DNA of 64,000 bases, taken from Chitinophagaceae bacterium. Its GTDB lineage: Bacteria; Bacteroidota; Bacteroidia; Chitinophagales; Chitinophagaceae. The notes under the pieces were generated by a model. The model was not told the origin of the DNA. It did not search any database and saw nothing but the letters and a program-made list of their open reading frames with translations. Location: contig JAIEMP010000005.1 in assembly GCA_019752045.1 (NCBI GenBank), positions 1-64,000 on the forward strand, written 5' to 3'. Below, piece by piece: positions 51,046-59,725 of the stretch. Made by a program: the position numbers and the translations under genes. Every line of letters starts with the position of its first letter. Position 1 is the first letter of the stretch.

Positions 51046-52521
51046 TTACTTTTTAAACTTCCCATACACAGCCTGCCCCGGAAAAATATCGCTTACTGTT
51101 TTTCCATTCTTTAACACAAATGTTCCGTTCACCATTACATATTCAATACCTGCAGAAAACTCAAGCCCTTTTTCAAATGTTGCTTTATCCATAATGGTGT
51201 TGGGATTAAAGATGGTAATGTCAGCATCGGCACCAACCTGTATTCTTCCTTTGAAACGCATGGATGGTGCAATGTTTTCCAAGCGTTTTGCAGGAAGCAA
51301 AGTCATTTTTTCAATAGCGGTGTTCAAGTCAATCACTTTGTCTTCTCTTACATATTTACCCAACACTCTGGAGAATGTTCCGGCTGTTCGTGGATGAGCC
51401 AGTTTCGCATAGGTCATTCCATCGGAACCAATCATTACACCCGGAGCAGCAATGCCCATTTTAATCCATTCGGGTTTCATTACATGAATAATAACAACTC
51501 CGCTCGTTTTGCGGTAGGTTTCAAAACTTTCTTTCGTAAGGCGTTCGCCGGTGGCAACCCATTGCAGATCGCCGTAGCTTATGCCAAGCCGTTGTTGCCA
51601 GCCTTCATCAAACATGGCACTTTGCAGCGAAGTGGAAGCGGCAGTGTAAGGGTACAACTCAGTGCTGATGTCAAAACCTTTTTTGTTTGCAGCATTTACC
51701 ATCTCCAGCGACAGTCTAATATTGCCCAGCGACATACTGTTGATATGAACAATGTGCAGCGGTGCATGGGTGAGCACAGCATCGGCAATTACTTCCTGTA
51801 TAGAAATAATATCGGGGTTTCTTACATGGGTAAATACAAGCGTATTCAATTCTCCTGCTAATTGAAAAACCCCATACATTTCTGTGGGATTTGTTTTGGG
51901 CAAATAACCAATAGGTGCACCAATACCAATGCCACCTTCAGCTAATGATGCTTTGATGTTTGCCAATGTTTGATTCAATGCATCGGGAGGAATCGTTTCA
52001 GCAGCGGCCCGTAAGATAGTATTGGTCATTGCCCCAATGTTTGCTTCTCCCTTCAGTGTCATTTGCAGTAAACTATCTACTGCGCTCTGGTATTTACCAA
52101 TTGCTTTAAAGCGTTCAAAAGGCCAGTTTACACTTGCACCATAGTTAATCAATGCTTTACCTTTTCTGGATTCGTACCATTTGCCTAAATGCTCAATGCC
52201 CCATTCTAATTCAAGCGCTGTTGTAACACCATCGTGCAATTGGTATTCCTGCTCCACATTGCTGCGGCCATGTATATGCAGATCAATAAAGCCCGGAGCT
52301 ACAACTAATCCGCTTACATCAATTACTTGTTTTCCCTGCAAGGGTTCACTGCTGATCTGTGCTATTCGATTGTTGATGATACCAACATTTCTGATGGCAT
52401 CGAGTTTTGTTTCAGGATCAATCACACGGCCACCTTTGAGCACAACATCATACATTATGTTTGACTGAGCAAAAGATGTAAATGAAAAGCTGATGAATAA
52501 AGCTGTAAGTAATTGTTTCAT
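51046..52521 (-). CDS. amidohydrolase family protein (N-acyl-D-amino-acid deacylase-like)
   Basis: This 491-residue exported protein (signal ending FTSFAQS) has the metal-dependent amidohydrolase fold: GFIDLHIHG, then LVFTHVRNP, LHIVHINSMSLG and GSDGMTYAK. These are the ligand segments typical of D-aminoacylase/dihydroorotase-like enzymes. The small beta domain at both ends (VVLKGGRVIDPET and VNGTFVLKNGK) completes it. The substrate is likely an N-acyl amino acid or hydantoin; this is inferred from family only. A relic of a second copy is at 48970. An NTF2-like gene starts 10 bases upstream. Confidence 0.85.
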   Translation of the reverse strand: MKQLLTALFISFSFTSFAQSNIMYDVVLKGGRVIDPETKLDAIRNVGIINNRIAQISSEPLQGKQVIDVSGLVVAPGFIDLHIHGRSNVEQEYQLHDGVTTALELEWGIEHLGKWYESRKGKALINYGASVNWPFERFKAIGKYQSAVDSLLQMTLKGEANIGAMTNTILRAAAETIPPDALNQTLANIKASLAEGGIGIGAPIGYLPKTNPTEMYGVFQLAGELNTLVFTHVRNPDIISIQEVIADAVLTHAPLHIVHINSMSLGNIRLSLEMVNAANKKGFDISTELYPYTAASTSLQSAMFDEGWQQRLGISYGDLQWVATGERLTKESFETYRKTSGVVIIHVMKPEWIKMGIAAPGVMIGSDGMTYAKLAHPRTAGTFSRVLGKYVREDKVIDLNTAIEKMTLLPAKRLENIAPSMRFKGRIQVGADADITIFNPNTIMDKATFEKGLEFSAGIEYVMVNGTFVLKNGKTVSDIFPGQAVYGKFKK

Positions 52522-52530
52522 GTTGATGTG

Positions 52531-52974
52531 TTAAGTTCTTGAGATGAGCGATGAGTGAAGCAGCTGTATTTTCCATTGCTCCTTCTGTTTTACCAATACA
52601 ACCGTTTCCATCCACTTCACAATTTCCTTTTTTCCATTGCGGGTTATTTCTGATTGCAGATAGTAGGTAACCCATGCTGTGTTTCCATCAATAGTTGTTT
52701 TTACAAAATCAAAGCTGTTCGTTCGTTTATAATCTGCAGGTTTAATAAACATCACTTTTTTAATCAGCGTATCTATCGTCCACACTTCTCCATATTCATA
52801 AAAATGTACATCGGCTGTGCTGTGCAACCGTAAACCGGCGCTGTCTCTGTTTGATAAAGCAGTAAACAAGTTTTGAATCGTTTGCTGTACAGTTACCTGT
52901 TCACTGTTTGTGGTTTGAGCAGATGTAATTGCTGAAAACAGCAGTGAAAAAAGCAGGAAATTTATTTTTTGCAT
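52531..52974 (-). CDS. secreted NTF2/SnoaL-like protein (DUF4440 type)
   Basis: This 147-residue protein has a signal peptide (FLLFSLLFSAITSAQ). The cone-shaped fold is suggested by VQQTIQNLFTALSNRDSAGL and the strands AWVTYYLQSEI, METVVLVKQKEQWKIQLLH, as in DUF4440 proteins. It may be a binding or isomerase-like accessory; no catalytic residue can be named. It is in tandem with the amidohydrolase (10 bases) and the dioxygenase (24 bases). Confidence 0.7.
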   Translation of the reverse strand: MQKINFLLFSLLFSAITSAQTTNSEQVTVQQTIQNLFTALSNRDSAGLRLHSTADVHFYEYGEVWTIDTLIKKVMFIKPADYKRTNSFDFVKTTIDGNTAWVTYYLQSEITRNGKKEIVKWMETVVLVKQKEQWKIQLLHSSLISRT

Positions 52975-52997
52975 ACTGAGTTTTAAATGAAAATGAA

Positions 52998-53891
52998 TTA
53001 CTGAGTATATTTTAAAAACTTTGTGCCCGTATATGTTTTACCAGCAGCTGTTGGCTCAACAATTACTTTTACATTTCCGTCTTTTTGTAATTCAAACTTT
53101 ACCTTAGGATAACCGATACCAGCAACAAAACTGTTATTGCCTGTATATTTTAAACTTGCAGTTAGCTGCCCGTTTCGTTTCATAAACAGCAGATCATCAT
53201 TTTTTATAAATTCAAGGATAGTATTTTCGTTCAGTTGATAAAGTCCCGTAATCTTATCATACACTTTTTTATCAAGTGGAATTTCTTTACTCATTAGCAC
53301 ATTAAACACAATTTCACTTTCTCCTGATGATTTTTGTGTAACAGCAAGTATTCGGTTTACTGCCTGTGGAGCAGAAGCCCAGGTATCGGTTTCAACATAC
53401 TTGCCACCTTTGAAATAAATTTGAGTGATGAGATCTTGTTGATCGGGTACCGATACACGCATGTGTATGTGGGCTGGCCTCCATGATGCTTCATCAGTTG
53501 GATTGGCTTTATAAGGAACCGGTAAAATAGATTTGAATTCATATTTTCCATCCGCTTTTGTTTTTTGTGCACCACGATAGTTATAATCGTCAGAAGCATT
53601 ATCATACACTTCATGTTCATCGCAATGCCAGATCTCAACGAATGCATTGTTGACGGGTGTTTTTCCATCTTCTTTAAAAATGATTCCTTTTAAAACGATT
53701 GGAGCTCCATTTGAACCGGGCAATCTTAAATTGCTGCGCAATGGTGCACCGGGTCGGTAAAATGGACCAAGTATATCTGTGGTGGTGGGATTATCGCCTT
53801 CAAAATGTTTCCCATTCCAGTTCAAACCGCCGAATGCACTGATGCTGATCACTGTGAGTGATGAGTTTTTGATAAATGTTCTGCGTTGCAT
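52998..53891 (-). CDS. intradiol ring-cleavage dioxygenase family protein
   Basis: This 297-residue protein has a leader MQRRTFIKNSSLTVISISAF. The fold signature ILGPFYRPGAP precedes the Fe(III) ligands of the family: Tyr105 (DYNYRGA), Tyr127 (PVPYK), His141 and His143 (RPAHIHMRV). A C-terminal extension (about 215-297) is beta-rich. It uses O2 to cleave catechol-like rings, although exported family members often lack a known substrate. A decayed second copy of its leader lies at 54049, beyond hairpin repeat C. Confidence 0.85.
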   Translation of the reverse strand: MQRRTFIKNSSLTVISISAFGGLNWNGKHFEGDNPTTTDILGPFYRPGAPLRSNLRLPGSNGAPIVLKGIIFKEDGKTPVNNAFVEIWHCDEHEVYDNASDDYNYRGAQKTKADGKYEFKSILPVPYKANPTDEASWRPAHIHMRVSVPDQQDLITQIYFKGGKYVETDTWASAPQAVNRILAVTQKSSGESEIVFNVLMSKEIPLDKKVYDKITGLYQLNENTILEFIKNDDLLFMKRNGQLTASLKYTGNNSFVAGIGYPKVKFELQKDGNVKVIVEPTAAGKTYTGTKFLKYTQ

Positions 53892-53931
53892 AATGATTGT
53901 TTTAGTTGGTTAAGATTTGTTATTCCACTGT

Positions 53932-54048
53932 GCTCTTCAAAGTCTCCAGACTTTGAAGTTATATGCATCCTGTCTCTGACAGGGTAATTAATGAAACAGT
54001 TTGGAAACTGTTTGTTTAAAATTGCGAAGTCTGGAGACTTCGCAGAGC
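53932..54048. repeat. four-hairpin element, copy C
   Basis: This 117-base copy has ends GCTCT/AGAGC, hairpin 2 as CCTGTC/GACAGG and loop TCT. It is 41 bases upstream of the dioxygenase start. A decayed dioxygenase-type leader begins directly at its other end (54049). Confidence 0.9.
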
Positions 54049-54081
54049 TAATGAATGTTTGATAAATGTTCTGTGTTGCAT
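54049..54081 (-). pseudogene. truncated MQRR-type leader
   Basis: The frame MQHRTFIKHSL closely matches the dioxygenase leader MQRRTFIKNSS. The ~40 bases upstream of both start codons are also alike (TTTTAGTTGGTTAAGATTTG shared on the plus strand). It is cut off at the right end of repeat C, so the gene body is gone. Confidence 0.75.
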
Positions 54082-54115
54082 ATTGATTTGTTTTAGTTGG
54101 TTAAGATTTGATTTA

Positions 54116-54598
54116 TTATTCAACTCTTACAAGTACTCTTCTTGTTCTGATGTTATCACCTATAATTGCTGTATCTCCTTTCAGTTGAATTTGCCTGGGC
54201 TGTTCTGTATCGGTATAGAATGGAAGCGTTCCTCCTTTTACATGATGGATCACCTGCCCCTTAGCAGGTTCGTATGTATAGGTGCCGAAGTATCCGAAAG
54301 AATGACAGCTAAAAAATTCATGAAAATTAATCGTGTAATTTTTAGATCCTTCTTCTGTAATCTTAAGCGGCGTATCACTTGAAACATTGATGCTGAGAAT
54401 ACCACCGGGTGTATAAATAAAATAACCTCTTGGGTTTTTGCCGTAGCGGTTGACCCATGTTTTAGAAACAGAATCATAATCAGCAAACTCCACTAATTGC
54501 CATACACCGGCAATGCCTTTGGAGGGTTTTGTTGTTTGAGCGGTTGAAGCACTTAATACAAACTGAAAGCAAAAAAGGGCTGTAACTAATTTTATCAT
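54116..54598 (-). CDS. secreted lipocalin-like protein
   Basis: This 160-residue protein has a signal peptide (LVTALFCFQFVLSASTAQ). The body starts GIAGVWQLVEF and proceeds through strands (GYFIYTPGGILSINV, FGYFGTYTYE) to RRVLVRVE, the Lipocalin_5-type layout. A ligand cannot be inferred. It stands alone between the leader relic and the M20 gene. Confidence 0.7.
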   Translation of the reverse strand: MIKLVTALFCFQFVLSASTAQTTKPSKGIAGVWQLVEFADYDSVSKTWVNRYGKNPRGYFIYTPGGILSINVSSDTPLKITEEGSKNYTINFHEFFSCHSFGYFGTYTYEPAKGQVIHHVKGGTLPFYTDTEQPRQIQLKGDTAIIGDNIRTRRVLVRVE

Positions 54599-54733
54599 AT
54601 TGATAGTTTATAAAATGCAAAGACTCTGACCATACAAAAACATTTATAAAAAGTACAGAAGTTAAAAGGAAAGCATATACACTTTTCTCATGCAGAAATT
54701 GGATTTGGCCGGGCAGGAAACGAATGTTTACAT

Positions 54734-56053
54734 CTACTTCTTAAACAATTCCAGCAGTGCTGTTGTACCAATCTCTGCACCCAACGGAATGGCGGCTAAA
54801 TCAACCTGGTAATTTCCATTGTGATTATAAAACGGCGCCCTCTTTCCTTCACTCACTGCTTTTGAATAGGCATCAGGATGAGCGGTGCCAACAATTACAT
54901 AATCACAAACAGTTTTACCATTTCCCAAAACCAAATGACTAAAGTCTTCTGAACCCATTATTGGCAGTGTATTGGTAAAAATTTTTTCAGGCGCAATCAC
55001 TGCTGTTAGTGCTTTGTTTACTCTGGCAGTTACAACAGCTTCATTCACCAGCGGAAAAACATTTCCTTTCATCAAAATCGAAGGGTAATTTTCTTTGGGT
55101 ACTCCGTTGGCAACAGCAACAGCCTCGTTAATACGTTTGATTCCATCCAGCAAAACATTTCTTGTTTTTTCTGTAAACCAGCGCAGGTTAAGTTTTACAA
55201 CAACCGAAGAAGGAATCACATTATTATCCCCGCCTCCATGTATGGCACCAACAGTAAGCACCGCTGCATCCTGCGCTGCAATATTGCGGCTGATGATGGT
55301 TTGATACTGCATCACTGCATTGCATGCCATCACCACCGGGTCTTTTGTCACTTCGGGTGTGGAGCCGTGCCCGCCCACGCCATAAAAAGTTACATCAAGT
55401 TGGTCGCTGCCGGCAGTTCTTTCACCGGTTCCATTGATAATGCTTCCGGTTGCAATGGGCCATGTGTGCATGCCAAACAAATAATCCGGAACGGGCACAC
55501 CCTTCTCATACATTTTATCATTCACCATTGCCTTTGCGCCGGTTAATGGTTCTTCAGCAGGTTGTGCCAGTATCACCAGTGTTCCTTTCCATTCACTCTT
55601 GAGTGCCACCATCATTTTTGAAATCTGAAGCAGCCAGGTAATATGTGCATCATGCCCGCAGGCATGCATCACAGGCACTTCTGTTCCATCATCCTTCTTC
55701 ATTGTTTTTGTACTGGCATAGGGAAGCCCTGTTATTTCTTTTACTGAATTGCAGTCCATGTCGGCACGGTACATTACTACAGGTCCATCGCCATTTTTCA
55801 AAATGCCTGCTACGCCTGTTTTACCAATGCCTGTCATCACTTCATAACCCAATGCTTTCAATTCTTTGGCAACAATTGCTGATGTACGCACTTCCATAAA
55901 ACCCAGCTCAGGGTTTTGATGCAGGTCTTTATACATCTCCACCATTTGCAGTGAATCTGAATATGCCATTTGATGAACCCGTTTGTTAATTTGTGCCTGC
56001 ATTGTACCTGTAAGTATAATTGCAAACAGGATTGAGATTAATTTACTTTTCAT
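54734..56053 (-). CDS. M20D family amidohydrolase (hippurate/IAA-amino-acid hydrolase-like)
   Basis: This 439-residue exported hydrolase has a signal (ISILFAIILTGTMQAQ). Metal-site motifs of M20D are MHACGHDAH, LAQPAEE, GMHTWP and the C-terminal MGSEDFSHL. It hydrolyses N-acyl amino acids in the periplasm. About 75 bases around its 3' end recur as a relic at 59760. A third copy of the 25-base GTTCGTG repeat lies upstream at 56082. Confidence 0.9.
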   Translation of the reverse strand: MKSKLISILFAIILTGTMQAQINKRVHQMAYSDSLQMVEMYKDLHQNPELGFMEVRTSAIVAKELKALGYEVMTGIGKTGVAGILKNGDGPVVMYRADMDCNSVKEITGLPYASTKTMKKDDGTEVPVMHACGHDAHITWLLQISKMMVALKSEWKGTLVILAQPAEEPLTGAKAMVNDKMYEKGVPVPDYLFGMHTWPIATGSIINGTGERTAGSDQLDVTFYGVGGHGSTPEVTKDPVVMACNAVMQYQTIISRNIAAQDAAVLTVGAIHGGGDNNVIPSSVVVKLNLRWFTEKTRNVLLDGIKRINEAVAVANGVPKENYPSILMKGNVFPLVNEAVVTARVNKALTAVIAPEKIFTNTLPIMGSEDFSHLVLGNGKTVCDYVIVGTAHPDAYSKAVSEGKRAPFYNHNGNYQVDLAAIPLGAEIGTTALLELFKK

Positions 56054-56081
56054 TTTTATTCTTTTTATTTTCCTACACTGT

Positions 56082-56106
56082 GTTTCGTTATGACAGGAAC
56101 CACGGC
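56082..56106. repeat. diverged 25-base repeat (GTTCGTG...CACGGC type)
   Basis: This site matches the 25-base arm at 59726-59750 at 21 of 25 positions (GTTTCGTTATGACAGGAACC, then ACGGC). It is followed by a GC-rich hairpin GGCG/CGCC. Confidence 0.5.
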
Positions 56107-56132
56107 GGCTGACGCCGGATCAAAATATCTTT

Positions 56133-57581
56133 TTAAACTTCGTTTATTTCCTTTGCTGCAAGGGCACCTGATTCAACCGCACCTTCCATACTTCCTGCGT
56201 AAATGGAAGTATGTTCTCCTGCAAAATGTATACAACCTTCCGGGCGGATGATTTCCGGCAGCCATTTAGTAATTTGACCGGGCAGAAACAACGAATATGC
56301 TCCAAGAGAATAAGGGTCAAGCTGCCAACTCTTTGAAATTCCACCCTCGTAGTAGTCGGAAACATCAGGGTGAACTTTACTCATCTGTTCAAGCGTGAAT
56401 TTTAATCTGTCGTCATTCGACATCTTGTCAAGTTGCAAAGCATCCTGACCACGTGCATGACCTTCAAGGATAGCTCTTTCTCCTTCTTTTCCTGTTTTGA
56501 TCATTGGATGTTTTTGTACTTGGCCTATAGGGAGATCAGTCATAGCTGAACCATTCTCTCCATTGTCTTCCCAAAATCTTTTCTTTACTTCCATGAACAT
56601 ACGTGTTGCCGGTGTGTAATGCAGCCCGGTAATGATCTCTTTTTTGAAGGTGGATAAGGAAGGCGAGATATTAATGTTTCGCAAAACTGAAAAAGGAATT
56701 GTGCATACAATGCGGTCTGCACGAATACTTTCCTGCTTACCGGCTGCAGTAACAGTTACTTCTGCATTATTGGGGACATTTTTTATACTCACCACCTCAG
56801 TATTAAAATGAATTCGTTCTCCCAATCTAATTGCAAATGCAGAGGATAAACGATCAACTCCGCCGGGGAAGCTGTACACATCTTTACTTTTGGCACTCTG
56901 TAATACGGGTAACAGATTTGCTGCAGCAGAAGACAGTCCCTGGCGGTCGCAATACCAGGTAGTTACACGGATAATTTCCTGAGCACCTGCAGACGCACCG
57001 TTTTCTGCAACAAGCTGAAGCAATGTCTTGTTGTCAAGTGAACGTACCCAGTTGTACAGTGAATTGGAAATTGATACATCATTCACACCATCCAGTAAAG
57101 GCTGAATGTATCTGTTGGTGATACTGCCTTCCCTTTCTTCAGGTTTGAGTTCATAGGGCCAATCTACTTTCCCGTTAACCGGAACAATTCGCTTGCCACG
57201 CAAATGATAGACAGCATTTCCTCCAATACTCCGTATAGCAGGAGCTTTCAGTGATTCATATGGAACATTAAAAAGCTTTACATAACGAAACAGATTGAAA
57301 TAATTATCGTTAAAACTCATAGCACCCGCTTCAGCCGTTAATCCTGAAGTGAAACCTTCCCGAAGTGTAAGGACACGGCCACCGGACCTATTTCTTGCTT
57401 CAATCAAAATTACCTCATGTCCGGCTTGTACGAGTTCCCATGCTGCGGTTAAACCTGCAAGACCTGCACCAAGCACAATTACTTTTTTCTTTGTTTTTTG
57501 AGCAGATGCAACTACAGCAATTGGCAGCAAAAGACCTGCGGTTGCAATAGTGGAATTTTTTAGAAAGTTTTTACGATTCAT
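56133..57581 (-). CDS. flavin monoamine oxidase family protein, copy 2
   Basis: This 482-residue protein starts at MNRKNFLKNSTIATAGLLLP (57581), in register with copy 1 at 47328. The FAD motifs GAGLAGLTAAWEL and GCIHFAGEHTSIYAGS are intact. The two proteins differ by scattered substitutions and have no gaps that I can see. The ~60 bases upstream and the hairpin element beyond them are also duplicated, apart from an eight-base insertion (CTTGCTTC-type). So a ~1.6 kb block was copied, including its leader. Confidence 0.88.
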   Translation of the reverse strand: MNRKNFLKNSTIATAGLLLPIAVVASAQKTKKKVIVLGAGLAGLTAAWELVQAGHEVILIEARNRSGGRVLTLREGFTSGLTAEAGAMSFNDNYFNLFRYVKLFNVPYESLKAPAIRSIGGNAVYHLRGKRIVPVNGKVDWPYELKPEEREGSITNRYIQPLLDGVNDVSISNSLYNWVRSLDNKTLLQLVAENGASAGAQEIIRVTTWYCDRQGLSSAAANLLPVLQSAKSKDVYSFPGGVDRLSSAFAIRLGERIHFNTEVVSIKNVPNNAEVTVTAAGKQESIRADRIVCTIPFSVLRNINISPSLSTFKKEIITGLHYTPATRMFMEVKKRFWEDNGENGSAMTDLPIGQVQKHPMIKTGKEGERAILEGHARGQDALQLDKMSNDDRLKFTLEQMSKVHPDVSDYYEGGISKSWQLDPYSLGAYSLFLPGQITKWLPEIIRPEGCIHFAGEHTSIYAGSMEGAVESGALAAKEINEV

Positions 57582-57643
57582 TGAATATCCTTTTATGATT
57601 ACTTCGCCTTTGTTGGTGTTCTTCAACAACGAACTTGCTTCTT

Positions 57644-57760
57644 GCTTTTCAAAGTCTCCAGACTTTGAAGTCCTATGCAATCTGTCTCCGACAGAATAAT
57701 AAACGAAACAGTTCGGAAACTGTTTGTTTAAAACTGCGAAGTCTGGAGACTTCGCAAAGC
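57644..57760. repeat. four-hairpin element, copy D
   Basis: This 117-base copy is nearly identical to copy A. Its right end is AAAGC and left end GCTTT, so the terminal pairing is restored by a compensatory change relative to copies B, C and E. It is 63 bases upstream of amine oxidase copy 2. Confidence 0.9.
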
Positions 57761-57767
57761 TGGGCAG

Positions 57768-58820
57768 CTATTTATGATGATGCTTGCTTTTTTTATAATG
57801 CTCATTTAAAAGGTCCACCCCAAAGTCACCATTGAAATCACGCCACACTATATGTATATGATTTGCATTGTGTGTAGTATTGTCAAACTCAATTAAAAAA
57901 GTTTTTCCCTGTATTCTGTAATAATGTGGTACTCCTTTTATGAAGCCTCCCGCCCAGCCAAATCTTATTTGATTAAAATCTTCTGATACAATTCGCTTCA
58001 TCCTCATCTCTGCTATTTTAGTTGGCATTGAAGAAAGATGACTGACAATTAATTTGTTTAAAATATTTTTTTGTTGCGTTGTCAAGTCGTTGGCTACTAT
58101 TCCGACTGGTGTAAGCGGTCCAACCTGAATAGCGTTTGTGGTTACGATGTCGCTGAATGCTTTTGATTGAAAAATTGCTTTTGCCTTTTGCTCACTGGTA
58201 AGCATGTTTATTAATTCAAAGCCAATATCTTCTTCTTCTTTTATTATACGCCTTCCTTTATTTTTTCCTTCTTTTATTTCAGCAGGATAAACGCCAAAAA
58301 AGATGGGCGTTAATGCTAATTGGTTATTTACGATTGTAAAATTCAGCGCAATATGATGCCCACTGAATTTCCATCCCCAAACACTGTCTTTTGCCGGCGT
58401 ACCATAAAATGCGATGAAATGATTTTCAGGTATCCGATGTATCATGTTGGGCTCTAACTCTTTCAAATAATACTCATTATTCATGATGTCCTGTGTTCTT
58501 AAAAAACCTTTCTCACTTAAGAAACTTTTAAGTAAGGCATAAACATTTTTCTTTTGTGAGCTGTCTAAGTCTTTTAAACAAACACCTCTTCTTGGAATTA
58601 AGCTTGGAGGAAGGTAATGCCAGTCATATCTTGACATTTCATCAAAAGGGAAAACAGATTTTGTTTTTTGTTCACTGTCGAAGGAATGAATAACTGTTAA
58701 TGCAGATGAAAAGTCTGCGGTATTATTTTGTGCTTTTAAAGCAAAAGGAATGAATAACAGAAAAGAAAAGACATTGAGCAATGTAATAAACATTGGAGCT
58801 GATTTTTTATTCTTACGCAT
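57768..58820 (-). CDS. DUF3500 family secreted protein
   Basis: This 350-residue protein has a signal peptide (LNVFSFLLFIPFALKAQ). The DUF3500 pattern is DWHYLPPSLIPRRGVCL, then SGHHIALNFTI and HIHIVWRDFNGDFGVDLL at the end. The His residues could bind a metal, but the function is unknown. It lies 8 bases from hairpin repeat D. Confidence 0.8.
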   Translation of the reverse strand: MRKNKKSAPMFITLLNVFSFLLFIPFALKAQNNTADFSSALTVIHSFDSEQKTKSVFPFDEMSRYDWHYLPPSLIPRRGVCLKDLDSSQKKNVYALLKSFLSEKGFLRTQDIMNNEYYLKELEPNMIHRIPENHFIAFYGTPAKDSVWGWKFSGHHIALNFTIVNNQLALTPIFFGVYPAEIKEGKNKGRRIIKEEEDIGFELINMLTSEQKAKAIFQSKAFSDIVTTNAIQVGPLTPVGIVANDLTTQQKNILNKLIVSHLSSMPTKIAEMRMKRIVSEDFNQIRFGWAGGFIKGVPHYYRIQGKTFLIEFDNTTHNANHIHIVWRDFNGDFGVDLLNEHYKKSKHHHK

Positions 58821-58875
58821 TCAATTTTTATTTTTCGGAATTCTTGAGTTTTTACTTTACAAAGCCTGAAACTTG

Positions 58876-59523
58876 CTATGCTGTTTTTTTCCTGTTCCAG
58901 CTTATCAGCATTTCAGCAACAAACAAGGGAATCGTCCAGCTAAGCCATACAAGTGTTGGGCCTCTGTCAGTAAATTCCGGCATCAGCATTTTTCCAATGG
59001 ATAATTCATTCAAAAACCGAAACAGCACAAACGCAAATGTTATCATATAGCTTCTGATCATCCACTCCTTGTGCTGAACAATTCGTTTTTTCATAACAGA
59101 TACATAGGCCATTGATGCGGAGGCTAACCATACCAATCCCAATACCTGTAATGAAAGTGCCCAGGAGAAACCAACTTCGTAAGAACTGGTCCATGCTAAA
59201 ACAGTAGAGGCAATGGTTCCTGCTAAAATGGAAATGAGATAAATGCGCCCAAGTATCCTGTGTGCATTCATAAATTTATTTCTGAATGCTTTCCAAAACT
59301 GGAAGGGACCGATTAACAATGCAATCAACCCGCCTGAAATATGACCAATAAGCGGCCATTTATAATTCCAATACCGTCCAAAAGTTTCTTCATCAAATCC
59401 AAAATAAGGAAGCGCATCTTTTACTACAAATTTTCCTGCAAATACTGTAAGGAAAAGAACAACCGCCAGCGTTACATACGATTTTGGTTTTTGTGCAATG
59501 AGTGTATTGTTTGTTTGTGCCAT
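58876..59523 (-). CDS. DUF2306 membrane protein (paralogue)
   Basis: From MAQTNNTLIAQ (59523) the protein has 215 residues. The frame continues to 59577 through a palindromic repeat whose peptide (VREDTNHG) is a repeat by-product. The protein has membrane segments with HISGGLIALLIGPFQFW, NAHRILGRIYLISILAG and VQHKEWMIRSY, the conserved His pattern of DUF2306. It is related to the protein at 46625. It follows hairpin repeat E by 71 bases. Confidence 0.78.
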   Translation of the reverse strand: MAQTNNTLIAQKPKSYVTLAVVLFLTVFAGKFVVKDALPYFGFDEETFGRYWNYKWPLIGHISGGLIALLIGPFQFWKAFRNKFMNAHRILGRIYLISILAGTIASTVLAWTSSYEVGFSWALSLQVLGLVWLASASMAYVSVMKKRIVQHKEWMIRSYMITFAFVLFRFLNELSIGKMLMPEFTDRGPTLVWLSWTIPLFVAEMLISWNRKKTA

Positions 59524-59550
59524 AAAAGTTTTTTGTTGAGTAATTTTTAT

Positions 59551-59575
59551 GCCGTGGTTCGTGTCTTCACGAACC
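59551..59575. repeat. 25-base arm of inverted repeat, left
   Basis: This is an exact reverse complement of 59726-59750. Each arm also folds on itself (GGTTCGTG/CACGAACC). The two arms flank hairpin element copy E. Confidence 0.85.
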
Positions 59576-59593
59576 ATTCATTAATCATATCTT

Positions 59594-59709
59594 GCTCTTT
59601 AAAGTCTCCGGACTTTGAAGCTATATGCATCTTGTCTCTGACAAGATGATGAATGAAACAGTTACAAACTGTTTGCATAAACCTGCGAAGTCTGGAGACT
59701 TTGCAGAGC
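59594..59709. repeat. four-hairpin element, copy E
   Basis: This 116-base copy is the most diverged, yet its stems are preserved. Hairpin 2 is CATCTTGTC/GACAAGATG, with a T-A pair where other copies have C-G. Hairpin 4 has a G-T pair. Ends GCTCT/AGAGC pair. Confidence 0.88.
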
Positions 59710-59725
59710 TGGTTATACTCCTTGC

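Noticed and set aside
54059-54382. 107-codon plus-strand frame opposite the lipocalin-like gene
   Set aside because: The opposite strand carries a signal peptide and a lipocalin layout; the plus frame is Cys/Phe-rich shadow.
57582-57680. N-terminal extension of amine oxidase copy 2 (33 residues)
   Set aside because: The first residues (TSKSGDFE type) are translation of hairpin repeat D. The signal-bearing MNRKNFLK start is shared by both copies.
48832-59709. Evenly built repeats considered as a CRISPR array
   Set aside because: Copies are 1.8-3.5 kb apart with genes between them. There are no short spacers and no cas genes.
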